Part shown: piece by piece, positions 27,418 to 34,982 of the stretch
How the letters are laid out: each line of letters starts with the position of its first letter
Position numbering within the stretch: the stretch's first letter is position 1
Source of the DNA: a virus
Length of the DNA stretch: 64,000 bases
Virus record (IMG/VR): IMGVR_UViG_3300025687_000037
Span: 1 to 64,000 of that record
Strand: one strand, 5' to 3'
Notes under the pieces: generated by a model
Databases searched by the model: none
Told to the model about the DNA's origin: nothing
What the model saw: only the letters and a program-made list of their open reading frames with translations
Program-made: the position numbers and the translations under genes

Positions 27418-27445
27418 TTGACATTATACATGTATTTGTTATAAT
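27418..27445 (+). promoter_or_regulatory. Perfect sigma70 promoter upstream of the DsbA-like gene
   Basis: TTGACA at 27418-27423, 16-base spacer, TATAAT at 27440-27445. Transcription should begin near 27452, leaving a ~28-base leader with a GAGGA ribosome binding site (27470-27474). Confidence 0.85.
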
Positions 27446-27479
27446 ACTAGCTTATTTAACACAACTACTGAGGAACACT

Positions 27480-27743
27480 ATGAGCGATCGTACATACGGT
27501 GCTGAAGAAAAAGCTAAATTAGAACGATTAGTTAAAGAAGGTGTAATTGTTTTACAAGAAATTGAAGATCTTAGAGAAGGCTTTAAAGATACCGTTAAAG
27601 CTGTTGCAGAAGAATTAGATATTAAACCATCTTTAATTAATAAAGCTATTAAAATTGCCAAAAATAGAGATTGGGATAAACATTACGACCAATTTGAAGA
27701 CTTGGAAACATTAGTTGCTACTGTTGGAGTAGACAAGCAATAA
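27480..27743 (+). CDS. dsbA: DsbA-like double-stranded-DNA-binding protein
   Basis: An 87-residue protein with a helical N-terminal half (GAEEKAKLERLVKEGVIVLQEI) and a C-terminal part (VAEELDIKPSLINKAIKIAKNRDWDKHYDQFEDLETL). It resembles T4 DsbA in length, charge and helix order; T4 DsbA binds DNA near late promoters. The ATG at 27480 is preferred: GAGGA precedes it, and a longer frame starting at 27348 would run across the sigma70 promoter. The similarity is by eye and moderate. It could also be another small DNA-binding regulator. Confidence 0.55.
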   Translation: MSDRTYGAEEKAKLERLVKEGVIVLQEIEDLREGFKDTVKAVAEELDIKPSLINKAIKIAKNRDWDKHYDQFEDLETLVATVGVDKQ

Positions 27744-27763
27744 ATCCCACCCACCTATCCATG

Positions 27764-27794
27764 TTCTAGTACTACATTTAGCTTGGTACTAGAA
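27764..27794 (+). repeat. Hairpin in the leader of the DNA polymerase gene
   Basis: A 9-bp inverted repeat (27764-27772 and 27786-27794) with a 13-base loop lies between the DsbA-like gene and the gp43 start. In T4, gp43 represses its own translation through a leader hairpin; this one is 28 bases from the ATG, so an operator or weak terminator are both possible. Confidence 0.4.
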
Positions 27795-27822
27795 TATCAG
27801 TTACGTTAACCTATGAGGTTTT

Positions 27823-29994
27823 ATGTACATAGATGCATTTTTTGATAAAGAAGCCGACACTATACGCATAGTAGAACGGCATAACGGCTCCCGTAAATTT
27901 GTTGATTATCCTGTGAAATATACGTTTTACTATGAAGATCAAAAGGGAAAATATAAGAGTATATACAATACACCACTTTCAAGAATAGTATGTAAAAATA
28001 CTAAAGATTTTAGAAAAGAACTAGCTATTAATAAAAATTCAGTACTTTATGAATCTGATATTAATCCAATATTCCAAAATTTAAGCGAACACTATTTAAA
28101 TCAGGATTCACCTAAGCTAAACATTGCATTTTTTGACATTGAAACAGACTTTGATCCAACTAAAGGTTATGCATCACCTAATGACCCGTTTATGCCAATT
28201 ACTGCTATATCTGTATATTTGCAATGGTTAGATACAATGGTATGTTTAGCTGTACCACCAAAAACCTTAACAATGGAGCAAGCTGCTGAAGAAGTTAAAG
28301 ACATCAACGGTGTAATATTATATAATTCTGAAGCAGAAATGTTAGATTCATTTTTAACTTTAATTGAAGATGCCGATGTGCTTTCAGGATGGAACTCTGA
28401 AAGTTTTGATATTCCATATACGGTTAATCGGGTAGCAAAAGCATTGAGCAAAGACGATACTCGACGATTCTGTTTATGGAATCAACTTCCTAAAAAACGA
28501 GAATTTGAAAGATATGGCAAAATTTCAAAAACGTATGATCTTGTTGGAAGGATTCATTTAGATTCTTTAGAACTTTATAGAAAGTATACATACGAAGAAA
28601 GACATTCGTATCGATTAGACGCAATTGGGGAATTAGAAGTTAATGAAACTAAAGTTCCATACGATGGAACTTTAGACCAATTATATAATAATGATTTTAA
28701 AAAGTTTATCGAATATAATATCCAAGATACTGTGTTATTGAATAAACTTGATAAAAAACTTAAATTTATAGATTTAACAAACGAACTTGCTCACGCAAAT
28801 ACCGTATTACTTCAGACTACAATGGGAGCAGTAGCTGTAACAGAACAAGCTATTATTAACGAAGCGCACGAACGTGGACTACAAGTACCAAATAGATCTC
28901 CAAAATCGGAACAAGCAGTGCAAGCAGCAGGTGCATATGTAGCTTATCCTAAAAAAGGATTCCACAAATGGATAGGATCGATGGACTTAAATTCACTGTA
29001 TCCTAGCGTTATTAGAGCATTAAATATGGCTCCTGAAACTATTGTAGGTCAATTAAGGCAGGACTATACTGAGCAAATGTTGCATGAAGAAGTTGTATTA
29101 AACAAAAAAAAGTTCGCAACAGCATGGGAAGGCCGATTTAGTAGTTTAGAATATGAAGCTGTAATGGACAAAAGAAAAGATCTAGCTATTACAATTGACT
29201 GGACTAATGGTAAATCCGATACATTTAGTGGTGCTGAAATATATAAATTCATATTTGAAAGTAATGTACCATGGATGCTTTCTGCAAATGGAACAATATT
29301 TACTACTGAATTTGAAGGTGTTATTCCAGGTTTGTTAAAACGATGGTATGCTGAAAGGAAAGAGCTTCAAGCTAAAAAGAAAAAAGCAGATCAAGCAGGA
29401 AACACGTTAGAAGCTGCATTTTGGGATAAACGACAACTTGTAAAGAAAATTAACTTAAACAGTCTTTATGGAGCTATATTAAATCAAGGCTGTCGATTTT
29501 TTGATAAACGTATAGGGCAATCCACTACATTAACAGGTAGAAGCATTGTTCGTCATATGAGTGCAGAAGTTAATAAGATAATTTCAGGTGATTATGACCA
29601 TGTCGGCAAAGCAGTTATATATGGTGACTCTGTTATAGGTGATACTATATTAAACACGAACAAAGGAGATATGCCTATATCAGACTTGTTTGATCAAATT
29701 CAGTATAAAGTAGAACAAGATAATGGCAAGGAATATGCTATTCCTACAGAAGCACAGCATGATCTAAAAGTATTAGGATATAATGCACACGAAGATGAGG
29801 CTGTATTTGGTGAGATTGCGTATGTTATGCGACATAAAACATCTAAACAATTATACAAGGTTACAATGGAAGACGGTAGCTCTGTGACTGTTACAGAAGA
29901 TCATAGTTTAATAGTTGATAGAGATGGGGTTACAGTCGAAGTTAAACCTACAGAGTTAGAAGATAATGATTTGATTATCTCTATAGATTCTTAA
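27823..29994 (+). CDS. 43: DNA polymerase gp43, N-terminal part fused to split-intein N-half
   Basis: A 723-residue protein. Residues 1-602 are a family-B polymerase N-extein: exonuclease motif I FFDIETDFD (D105, E107), motif A MDLNSLYPS (D388), motif B KKINLNSLYG (541-550). The chain reaches the first half of motif C, Y600-G601-D602. At residue 603 an intein begins (SVIGDTILNT, block A; VTVTEDHSLIV, block B) and ends with a true TAA at 29992. The remaining polymerase, beginning TDSVYFS, is encoded at 30198-31184. After trans-splicing the polymerase would be about 887 residues, close to T4 gp43 (898). Without splicing the active site lacks its second motif C aspartate. Confidence 0.93.
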   Translation: MYIDAFFDKEADTIRIVERHNGSRKFVDYPVKYTFYYEDQKGKYKSIYNTPLSRIVCKNTKDFRKELAINKNSVLYESDINPIFQNLSEHYLNQDSPKLNIAFFDIETDFDPTKGYASPNDPFMPITAISVYLQWLDTMVCLAVPPKTLTMEQAAEEVKDINGVILYNSEAEMLDSFLTLIEDADVLSGWNSESFDIPYTVNRVAKALSKDDTRRFCLWNQLPKKREFERYGKISKTYDLVGRIHLDSLELYRKYTYEERHSYRLDAIGELEVNETKVPYDGTLDQLYNNDFKKFIEYNIQDTVLLNKLDKKLKFIDLTNELAHANTVLLQTTMGAVAVTEQAIINEAHERGLQVPNRSPKSEQAVQAAGAYVAYPKKGFHKWIGSMDLNSLYPSVIRALNMAPETIVGQLRQDYTEQMLHEEVVLNKKKFATAWEGRFSSLEYEAVMDKRKDLAITIDWTNGKSDTFSGAEIYKFIFESNVPWMLSANGTIFTTEFEGVIPGLLKRWYAERKELQAKKKKADQAGNTLEAAFWDKRQLVKKINLNSLYGAILNQGCRFFDKRIGQSTTLTGRSIVRHMSAEVNKIISGDYDHVGKAVIYGDSVIGDTILNTNKGDMPISDLFDQIQYKVEQDNGKEYAIPTEAQHDLKVLGYNAHEDEAVFGEIAYVMRHKTSKQLYKVTMEDGSSVTVTEDHSLIVDRDGVTVEVKPTELEDNDLIISIDS
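29629..29991 (+). other. Split intein, N-terminal half (121 residues)
   Basis: Residues 603-723 of the upstream gp43 gene. It starts with Ser1 (SVIGDTILNT) directly after YGD and has block B with T-E-D-H. It ends ELEDNDLIISIDS. There is no endonuclease domain. Ser at position 1 is a standard nucleophile for the N-S/O shift. Confidence 0.9.
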
Positions 29995-30036
29995 TTTTCT
30001 TTATATCTTTGGCTTTTTTAACTTGATTAGGAGTAA

Positions 30037-30213
30037 GGTTATTATCATAGACAGGCAAATTTACTTGCTAGAGATATTTGGCAAAAAGATAAAGAAAAAA
30101 TTAACGCATTATTATTTGAAAGAAATATTCCTACTTTAGTAATTTGGGAATCAGAATTTAAGAATAATATGCATGAAACTATACAAAGGTGTGTTAAATG
30201 GCTGAAACAATAA
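30037..30213 (+). pseudogene. Remnant of a Vsr-like (EDxHD-type) homing endonuclease
   Basis: Between the two polymerase genes an open frame of 58 codons reads YYHRQANLLARDIWQKDKEK then INALLFERNIPTLVIWESEF. The R-D-x-W-x-x-D-K...L...I-x-x-L-V-I-W-E-x-E pattern is the C-terminal part of the Vsr-like nuclease fold found with split inteins in fractured phage genes. A stop codon lies immediately upstream in frame (30034-30036) and the catalytic N-terminal part is missing, so this is a decayed gene. Its end overlaps the start of the polymerase C-gene. Confidence 0.7.
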
Positions 30214-30326
30214 GACAACGAGTTAAAAGTGTAGAAAAATTAGATACTACAGAGGATTATGTTTATGATGTATCGATAGCTAATCAAGATCCATTCTTTT
30301 TTGCAAATGGATCACTTGTACACAAT
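30198..30326 (+). other. Split intein, C-terminal half (43 residues)
   Basis: Ends VHN directly before Thr+1 of the extein. The penultimate His and last Asn needed for Asn cyclisation are present, and +1 is Thr, an accepted acceptor. The length is close to that of known phage split-intein C-halves. Confidence 0.9.
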
Positions 30327-31184
30327 ACCGACTCTGTGTATTTTTCCGCATTTCCATTATTTGAAAACGAAATAAACAACGGTACGTTACCCTGGGATAA
30401 AGAAAAAGTTGTTGTATTATATGATCAAATATGCGAACAAGCTAATTCTTCATTTCCAAAATTTATGGAAAAAGCATTTCATTGTGGGAAAGCAAGATCG
30501 GATGTTATTGCTGCAGGTAGAGAGATTGTTGCATTAAGTGGATTATACATCACAAAAAAACGATATGCTGCATTAGTATACGATGAAGAAGGGAAGCGTA
30601 AAGATGTAGATGGTAAGCCAGGTAAAGTTAAGGCTATGGGGTTAGATTTACGTAGATCAGATACTCCCGACTATATGCAAGAATTTTTAATGAAAATTTT
30701 ATTAATGGTTTTACAAGAATCATCTGAAGAAGATATATTGGAACAAATTACTGTTTTTAGAAAGAAATTTAAAGACATGCCTGGATGGGATAAAGGTACT
30801 CCTAAACGTGCTAACAATGTAGCTCACTATAAAGAATTAGAAGAACGATTAGGGAAAGCTAATATGCCAGGGCATATTAGAGCTTCATTGAACTGGAACT
30901 CACTACGTAGAGCAAATAGCGACAAACATTCAATGGAAATTGTTGATGGAATGAAAGTTATTGTTTGCAAGCTTAGATCAAACCCATTAGGGTGGACTTC
31001 TATTGCATATCCAACTGACGAACTACGATTACCAGAATGGTTTAAAGAATTGCCATTTGACGACGATGCAATGTCTGAAACTATTATAGATAACAAGATC
31101 TCTAACTTAATTGGAGTACTGAATTACGATATCGATTCAACTAAACGAGATAATCACTTTAATGATTTATTTGATTTTTCATAA
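30198..31184 (+). CDS. 43: DNA polymerase gp43, C-terminal part preceded by split-intein C-half
   Basis: A 328-residue protein. Residues 1-43 are an intein C-half (block F YVYDVSIANQDPFFFANG, block G SLVHN). Residues 44-328 are the C-extein, starting T44-D45-S and so completing motif C as YGD-TDS. Recognisable polymerase parts follow: ITKKRYAALVYDEEGKRK of the palm/thumb and VKAMGLDLRRSDTP. The last residues (HFNDLFDFS) resemble the gp43 C-terminal clamp-binding tail of T4 (LFDF type). The ATG at 30198 is preceded by AAGG. The gene is separated from its N-terminal partner by 203 bases. Confidence 0.93.
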   Translation: MAETIRQRVKSVEKLDTTEDYVYDVSIANQDPFFFANGSLVHNTDSVYFSAFPLFENEINNGTLPWDKEKVVVLYDQICEQANSSFPKFMEKAFHCGKARSDVIAAGREIVALSGLYITKKRYAALVYDEEGKRKDVDGKPGKVKAMGLDLRRSDTPDYMQEFLMKILLMVLQESSEEDILEQITVFRKKFKDMPGWDKGTPKRANNVAHYKELEERLGKANMPGHIRASLNWNSLRRANSDKHSMEIVDGMKVIVCKLRSNPLGWTSIAYPTDELRLPEWFKELPFDDDAMSETIIDNKISNLIGVLNYDIDSTKRDNHFNDLFDFS

Positions 31185-31204
31185 TAAATCTTGTATAATA
31201 AATA
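31171..31204 (+). promoter_or_regulatory. Overlapping sigma70-like and late promoter signals for gp45
   Basis: TTGATT (31171-31176), 17-base spacer and TATAAT (31194-31199) form a good sigma70 promoter. AATAAATA (31197-31204) overlaps it and matches the core ATAAATA of the late motif. The gp45 gene starts at 31236. Confidence 0.6.
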
Positions 31205-31235
31205 CAAATCTAATAACTTCTTATAAAGGAACATC

Positions 31236-31967
31236 ATGAAAGACATTTTAACTGACATCGTCGAACACACTCATTCTTTAGGTTTTATCAACTTACTTAA
31301 AGTTTCAACTAATGAAACAGAAACTACAATCGAGTCGTTATCAGATGATAAATCTGTAGTACTGTTTGGAAATACTAAATCACCGGTTTCCGAATTTAGC
31401 GGTGTGTTTGGAATGTCTAATTTAGATAAATTAAATCTACATTTAAAAAATCCAGAATATCAAGAAAATGCAATTATTGACGTAATAAATGATACTAGAA
31501 ATAACGAAGTAGTTCCGGTTCATATTCATTTTAGCAATGAATTAGGAGATTTTGAGAATACGTATCGTTTTATGAATAAAGTAATTATTGAAGAAAAAAT
31601 GAAAAGTGTACGATTTAAAGGAGCAAAATGGAATGTTACCTTTGAACCGGCAATTTCTGCTGTTTCAAGATTGCGTTTACAAAGAGCTGCACATTCTGAA
31701 GAAACATTATTTAATGTAAAAACTGTAAACAACAATTTAATTTTTAGTTTCGGTGATGCATCAAGTCATGAAGGATCGTTTGTGTTTCATAATAATGTTT
31801 CAGGTACATTATCGCACGTATGTAGCTGGCCAATTAACAACGTATTAAGTATTCTTAATCTAAATGGAGATATTACTATGAGCATTTCTGATCAAGGAGC
31901 AATGCAAATATCAGTTGACTCTGGATTAGCAGTATATAATTATATCTTACCTTCTCAAACTAAATAG
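31236..31967 (+). CDS. 45: DNA polymerase sliding clamp gp45
   Basis: A 243-residue protein of the gp45 clamp type (T4 228 residues), with KDILTDIVEHTHSLGFINLLKV at the start, a central VRFKGAKWNVTFEPAISAVSRL segment and a final strand set MSISDQGAMQISVDSGLAVYNYILPS. It is a ring-shaped processivity factor, and in T4 it also activates late transcription. It follows the split polymerase with its own promoter signals and is followed by a hairpin. A good AAAGGAA ribosome binding site is present. Confidence 0.9.
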   Translation: MKDILTDIVEHTHSLGFINLLKVSTNETETTIESLSDDKSVVLFGNTKSPVSEFSGVFGMSNLDKLNLHLKNPEYQENAIIDVINDTRNNEVVPVHIHFSNELGDFENTYRFMNKVIIEEKMKSVRFKGAKWNVTFEPAISAVSRLRLQRAAHSEETLFNVKTVNNNLIFSFGDASSHEGSFVFHNNVSGTLSHVCSWPINNVLSILNLNGDITMSISDQGAMQISVDSGLAVYNYILPSQTK

Positions 31968-31974
31968 TCTACTT

Positions 31975-32000
31975 ATTATGGGGGATTGCTCCCCCATAAT
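31975..32000 (+). terminator. Terminator-like hairpin after gp45
   Basis: An 11-bp perfect stem (31975-31985 and 31990-32000) with a 4-base loop and a G5/C5 core, followed by TAATAATTTT. Confidence 0.75.
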
Positions 32001-32271
32001 TAATAATTTTACACACGATTGCAACATTAATCTTAAAAAATCAAAACGTAAATATGATCAAGATTTTGTTGATATGTTTTTTAGAACAATATATTAAAAT
32101 GTATAGCATTATTCTGACTCAAATTACTTTTATTTCAATTGTAATACTCCAGAAAAATGTATTCTAGAATACAAATTAAAAGATATTTTTAGTAACTTTG
32201 ATGAAATGTTAACTAAGTGGGGGGACATGCAAAATAATAACTATGATCGTATATGGGATTGTGAAAACTAA
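31978..32271 (+). pseudogene. Broken gene of unknown family with two in-frame stops
   Basis: One frame from ATG 31978 to TAA 32269-32271 reads as protein throughout (KSKRKYDQDFVDMFFRTIY, then SDSNYFYFNCNTPEKCILEY, KLKDIFSNFDEMLTKWGD, YDRIWDCEN). It is interrupted by TAA at 32095 and TAG at 32104. The composition on both sides is protein-like and in the same frame, so a recently inactivated ~97-codon gene is the simplest reading. The start codon lies inside the gp45 terminator stem. This stretch fills the otherwise gene-free 312 bases before the dpdA-like gene. The family is not recognised. Confidence 0.5.
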
Positions 32272-32279
32272 GGTTTCGG

Positions 32280-33827
32280 ATGGAAAGAATGAATACAAAT
32301 TTAACATATGAACAAAAAGATTATGCTGTTTTTTTACCTGCAATCAGCGGGTTTTTTGCAGCATTTATTGGTAGACAACGAAATAACAGTAATTATATTC
32401 CTGCTACTAGATTACCACCTAGTTTAACACATGGAGTTGAAAGTCTTAATTATTTAAATCCAACTCAAGGACAATTTAAATATAAATGGTCATTATATTC
32501 AGCAGGTCATGCTGATTTAAATGTTACAAAGTATGTAATAAAGGAAGATATGGTCAGAAATCGTGATCGTGATAATAGTTGGTTACTAGGTGACTCGGGT
32601 GGATTCCAAATAGGGAAAGGTGTTTGGGAAGGTGACTGGAAAAATCCAGCTTGTCCGAAAGCACAAAAGAAACGCGAACAAGTTTTAACTTGGATGGATG
32701 CGTTTATGGATTATGGAATGATTTTAGATATCCCTGCATGGGTATGTAGATCTCCTGCAGGACGAGATGCTACTGGAATTACATCTTATGAAGATGCAGT
32801 TCAAGGTACTTACATTAATAACGATTGGTTTATACATCACCGCAACGGTAATTGTAAATTCCTAAATGTACTTCAAGGTGAAAATCATACTGAAGCACAC
32901 GATTGGTACAAACGAATGAAACATTATTGTGATCCAAATCAATTTCCAGAAACTCATTTTAATGGATGGGCAATGGGTGGACAAAATATGTGTGATATTC
33001 ATTTAGTGTTGCATAGGATAGTTGAAATAATTCATGATGGATTATTAGAAGAAGGTATCCATGATTTTATGCATTTTTTAGGCACTTCGCGATTGGAATG
33101 GGCTGTTATGCTAACTGATATTCAACGTGCAGTACGAAAATACCATAATCCCAAGTTTACAATTACATTCGACTGTGCAAGTCCGTTTTTAGCATCTGCT
33201 AATGGACAAATTTATACTCAATATGAAATCGACGATAGAAGCAAATGGGTTTATCGGATGGTACCAGGTATAGATGATCGTAAATATCATGCTGATACTC
33301 GTAATTTTAGGCAAGCAATGCTTCAAGATGGGTTTTTTAGTCGATTTGACGATTCGCCGATAACTGCTGGGTTAAAAATAAATGATATTTGTTTTTATGC
33401 ACCTGGGCAAATAAATAAAGTTGGTAAAATGAGTGTAACTTCATGGGATGGATTTGCATATGCTATGCAAATGTGCCATAACGTATGGGCTCATGTTAAT
33501 GCTGTTCAGGAAGCAAATCGTCGGTATGATACCGGTATAATTCCCAATATGCTAGTAAAAGAAAATTTTAATCGAATTTTATTTAGAGATTTAGTAGATG
33601 AAATCTTTTCGTGTAAAGACAGAGATACATCAATTAAAACTATTGAAAAGTATAGTAAATTTTGGATGCAAATTATAGGAACCCGTGGAACTGTTGGGAA
33701 AAGAACTATAAATTCGTCCACAAATTACAGTTTATTTTTTGAAGAAGTAGATCAATCTGAAGAAACTGATTTTTCAGAAGACCAAGAACATAACTTAGAG
33801 ATTTTAGAAAATGAAGAGAACATATAA
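32280..33827 (+). CDS. dpdA: DpdA-like DNA 7-deazaguanine transglycosylase (TGT superfamily)
   Basis: A 515-residue protein with the TGT barrel signatures: LLGDSGGFQ (101-110, D105 is the equivalent of the TGT base-exchange Asp), NVLQGEN (196-202, cf. IVQGG), NGWAMGGQ (228-235), FLGTSRLEWAV (266-276), and FDCASPF (297-303, D298 equals the nucleophilic Asp). The CxCxxC zinc site of tRNA-modifying TGT was not seen after D298. DpdA enzymes swap guanine in DNA for a 7-deazaguanine. FolE, a QueD-like protein and QueE are nearby, which supports DNA modification over tRNA modification. An AAGG lies 6 bases before the ATG at 32280; ATG 32289 is an alternative. Confidence 0.72.
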   Translation: MERMNTNLTYEQKDYAVFLPAISGFFAAFIGRQRNNSNYIPATRLPPSLTHGVESLNYLNPTQGQFKYKWSLYSAGHADLNVTKYVIKEDMVRNRDRDNSWLLGDSGGFQIGKGVWEGDWKNPACPKAQKKREQVLTWMDAFMDYGMILDIPAWVCRSPAGRDATGITSYEDAVQGTYINNDWFIHHRNGNCKFLNVLQGENHTEAHDWYKRMKHYCDPNQFPETHFNGWAMGGQNMCDIHLVLHRIVEIIHDGLLEEGIHDFMHFLGTSRLEWAVMLTDIQRAVRKYHNPKFTITFDCASPFLASANGQIYTQYEIDDRSKWVYRMVPGIDDRKYHADTRNFRQAMLQDGFFSRFDDSPITAGLKINDICFYAPGQINKVGKMSVTSWDGFAYAMQMCHNVWAHVNAVQEANRRYDTGIIPNMLVKENFNRILFRDLVDEIFSCKDRDTSIKTIEKYSKFWMQIIGTRGTVGKRTINSSTNYSLFFEEVDQSEETDFSEDQEHNLEILENEENI

Positions 33828-34332
33828 TTCAAATAACACAGTTAATAATGCTACGTTTTTTACTGGATACGAAGTTGAAAAAACTCCAGCATATAATCAA
33901 AAAACTTTATTTATTGTAGGAATACAATCATTTTCAGATATTGTACATTACATGGAGGACAATTCGTGTACTCATCTATTTTTCGGTGCTAATCATAGTT
34001 TTAATCCAACATCTAGTGATGATTATTTAGAGTGGGAAACTATGATTCGTTATTTTTTAGAAAAAGATATTTTGTGTAGTTTAGACATTCATGTATCGCA
34101 TGCAGCAGACTTTTTAGAAGGTGGATTATGTGAATGGGATAACTTTATTCCACAAATAAGAGTTCCTATTCCATATGTATCTCACTGGAATTATAATACC
34201 ATGATTAAAATTGATGATAGAAATTTTAAAGAATCTAATCCAGGTGTATGGTGCCACTCTTTACATTCGTTGCTTCCTAGAGAAAAATTTACATCTTGGT
34301 CTGAATATTCTAATGACACAGTGATATATTAA
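33811..34332 (+). CDS. Unknown protein overlapping the dpdA-like gene
   Basis: A 173-residue protein. The start overlaps the end of the dpdA-like gene by 17 bases and its own end is followed by the QueD-like gene after 2 bases, so it is part of one translation-coupled unit. Visible blocks are FFTGYEVEKTPAYNQKTLFIVGIQ, THLFFGANHSF, CSLDIHVSHAADFLEGG and an ending with NPGVWCHSLHSLLP. Alternating strands and helices could be an alpha/beta barrel part. It has no SGGxDS motif, so it is not QueC. The location makes it a candidate accessory in the 7-deazaguanine pathway; the function is unknown. Confidence 0.5.
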   Translation: MKRTYNSNNTVNNATFFTGYEVEKTPAYNQKTLFIVGIQSFSDIVHYMEDNSCTHLFFGANHSFNPTSSDDYLEWETMIRYFLEKDILCSLDIHVSHAADFLEGGLCEWDNFIPQIRVPIPYVSHWNYNTMIKIDDRNFKESNPGVWCHSLHSLLPREKFTSWSEYSNDTVIY

Positions 34333-34334
34333 GT

Positions 34335-34700
34335 ATGAGTGCAAAAATAAAACAATTTATAAAAGTTCGAACAGAATTTGAAGGATTTCATTGTTACCCA
34401 GATGCTGGGAAAATTGATCCTAAAATTTCATTTTTAGAAAACATGCATAGACATATTTTTAAAGTTAGCGTCAAAATATCTGTTACACACTTAGATAGAG
34501 AATTGGAATTTTTCTTAGTAAAATGGAATTTAAATAACTTTCTAAAAAATCAAGAGCTAAATACTCACAGTTGTGAATCAATTGCAACTATTATATTAAA
34601 CAATTTTTTATTAACTACATACGGCTCTTCAAGAGATTACATTGTAGTAGTTTCAGAAGATGGAGAGTCAGATGGTATAATCGAATATTATCACGAGTAA
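34335..34700 (+). CDS. queD: QueD/6-pyruvoyl-tetrahydropterin-synthase-like protein
   Basis: A 121-residue protein with QueD-like order: FEGFH (H19, cf. FEAAH), NMHRHIFKV (H38, H40, cf. LHGHSF) for the zinc histidines, LEFFLVKWNLNNFL (cf. the IDF..LK strand), HSCESIATIIL (cf. NPTSEVLA) and VVVSEDGESDGIIEY (E108 region). The catalytic Cys that normally sits a few residues before the HGH motif is not there; a Cys follows H19 instead. It may make 6-carboxytetrahydropterin in the preQ0 pathway or do a related reaction. It is coupled to the dpdA-like operon. Confidence 0.65.
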   Translation: MSAKIKQFIKVRTEFEGFHCYPDAGKIDPKISFLENMHRHIFKVSVKISVTHLDRELEFFLVKWNLNNFLKNQELNTHSCESIATIILNNFLLTTYGSSRDYIVVVSEDGESDGIIEYYHE

Positions 34701-34726
34701 TATCATCTAAGAAATAAGGAAAACTA

Positions 34727-34930
34727 ATGAATAATGTACCTAACATTGATCAAATTTTTGACGATCTTGATAAATTTAGAGATTACTGTCGGTTTGAAGG
34801 TAAAGTATTTGATGAAAAGGACTTATACAGTCACGGTGCACCGGTGTGGGAAGCATATAAGAAATATCGAGGATATCTAAGAGCAAAAGCTCGCGCAGAT
34901 TTCCGAAATAAAGATACCCGACGCCGTTAA
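34727..34930 (+). CDS. Small conserved phage protein, unknown
   Basis: A 67-residue protein (PNIDQIFDDLDKFRDYCRFEG..., then a basic tail RAKARADFRNKDTRRR). The pattern is seen in marine T4-like phages, but I know no function. A good AAGGAAA ribosome binding site precedes it. It is the last gene before a hairpin terminator. Confidence 0.5.
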   Translation: MNNVPNIDQIFDDLDKFRDYCRFEGKVFDEKDLYSHGAPVWEAYKKYRGYLRAKARADFRNKDTRRR

Positions 34931-34943
34931 TTTTAACTCATTA

Positions 34944-34969
34944 ATTGCCTAGTATTTGTACTAGGCAAT
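34944..34969 (+). terminator. Hairpin after the dpdA-like operon
   Basis: An 11-bp perfect stem (34944-34954 and 34959-34969) with a 4-base loop. It is followed by ATAATTC with no long T-run; the overlapping TATAAT (34969-34974) may be a -10 element for the next gene. Confidence 0.65.
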
Positions 34970-34982
34970 ATAATTCAAAATT

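Noticed and set aside
27348-27479. Upstream extension of the DsbA-like gene to ATG 27348
   Set aside because: The extension crosses a perfect sigma70 promoter and has no ribosome binding site, whereas ATG 27480 is preceded by GAGGA.
29981-30067. Minus-strand frame of 28 codons in the polymerase gap (ends KKAKDIKKIKNL)
   Set aside because: It looks protein-like but has no start codon, overlaps the intein end and the endonuclease remnant, and is short enough to be chance in AT-rich DNA.
31978-32097. The first 39 codons of the broken frame as a real small gene
   Set aside because: The in-frame continuation after the two stops is equally protein-like, which fits a single interrupted gene better than a short complete one.
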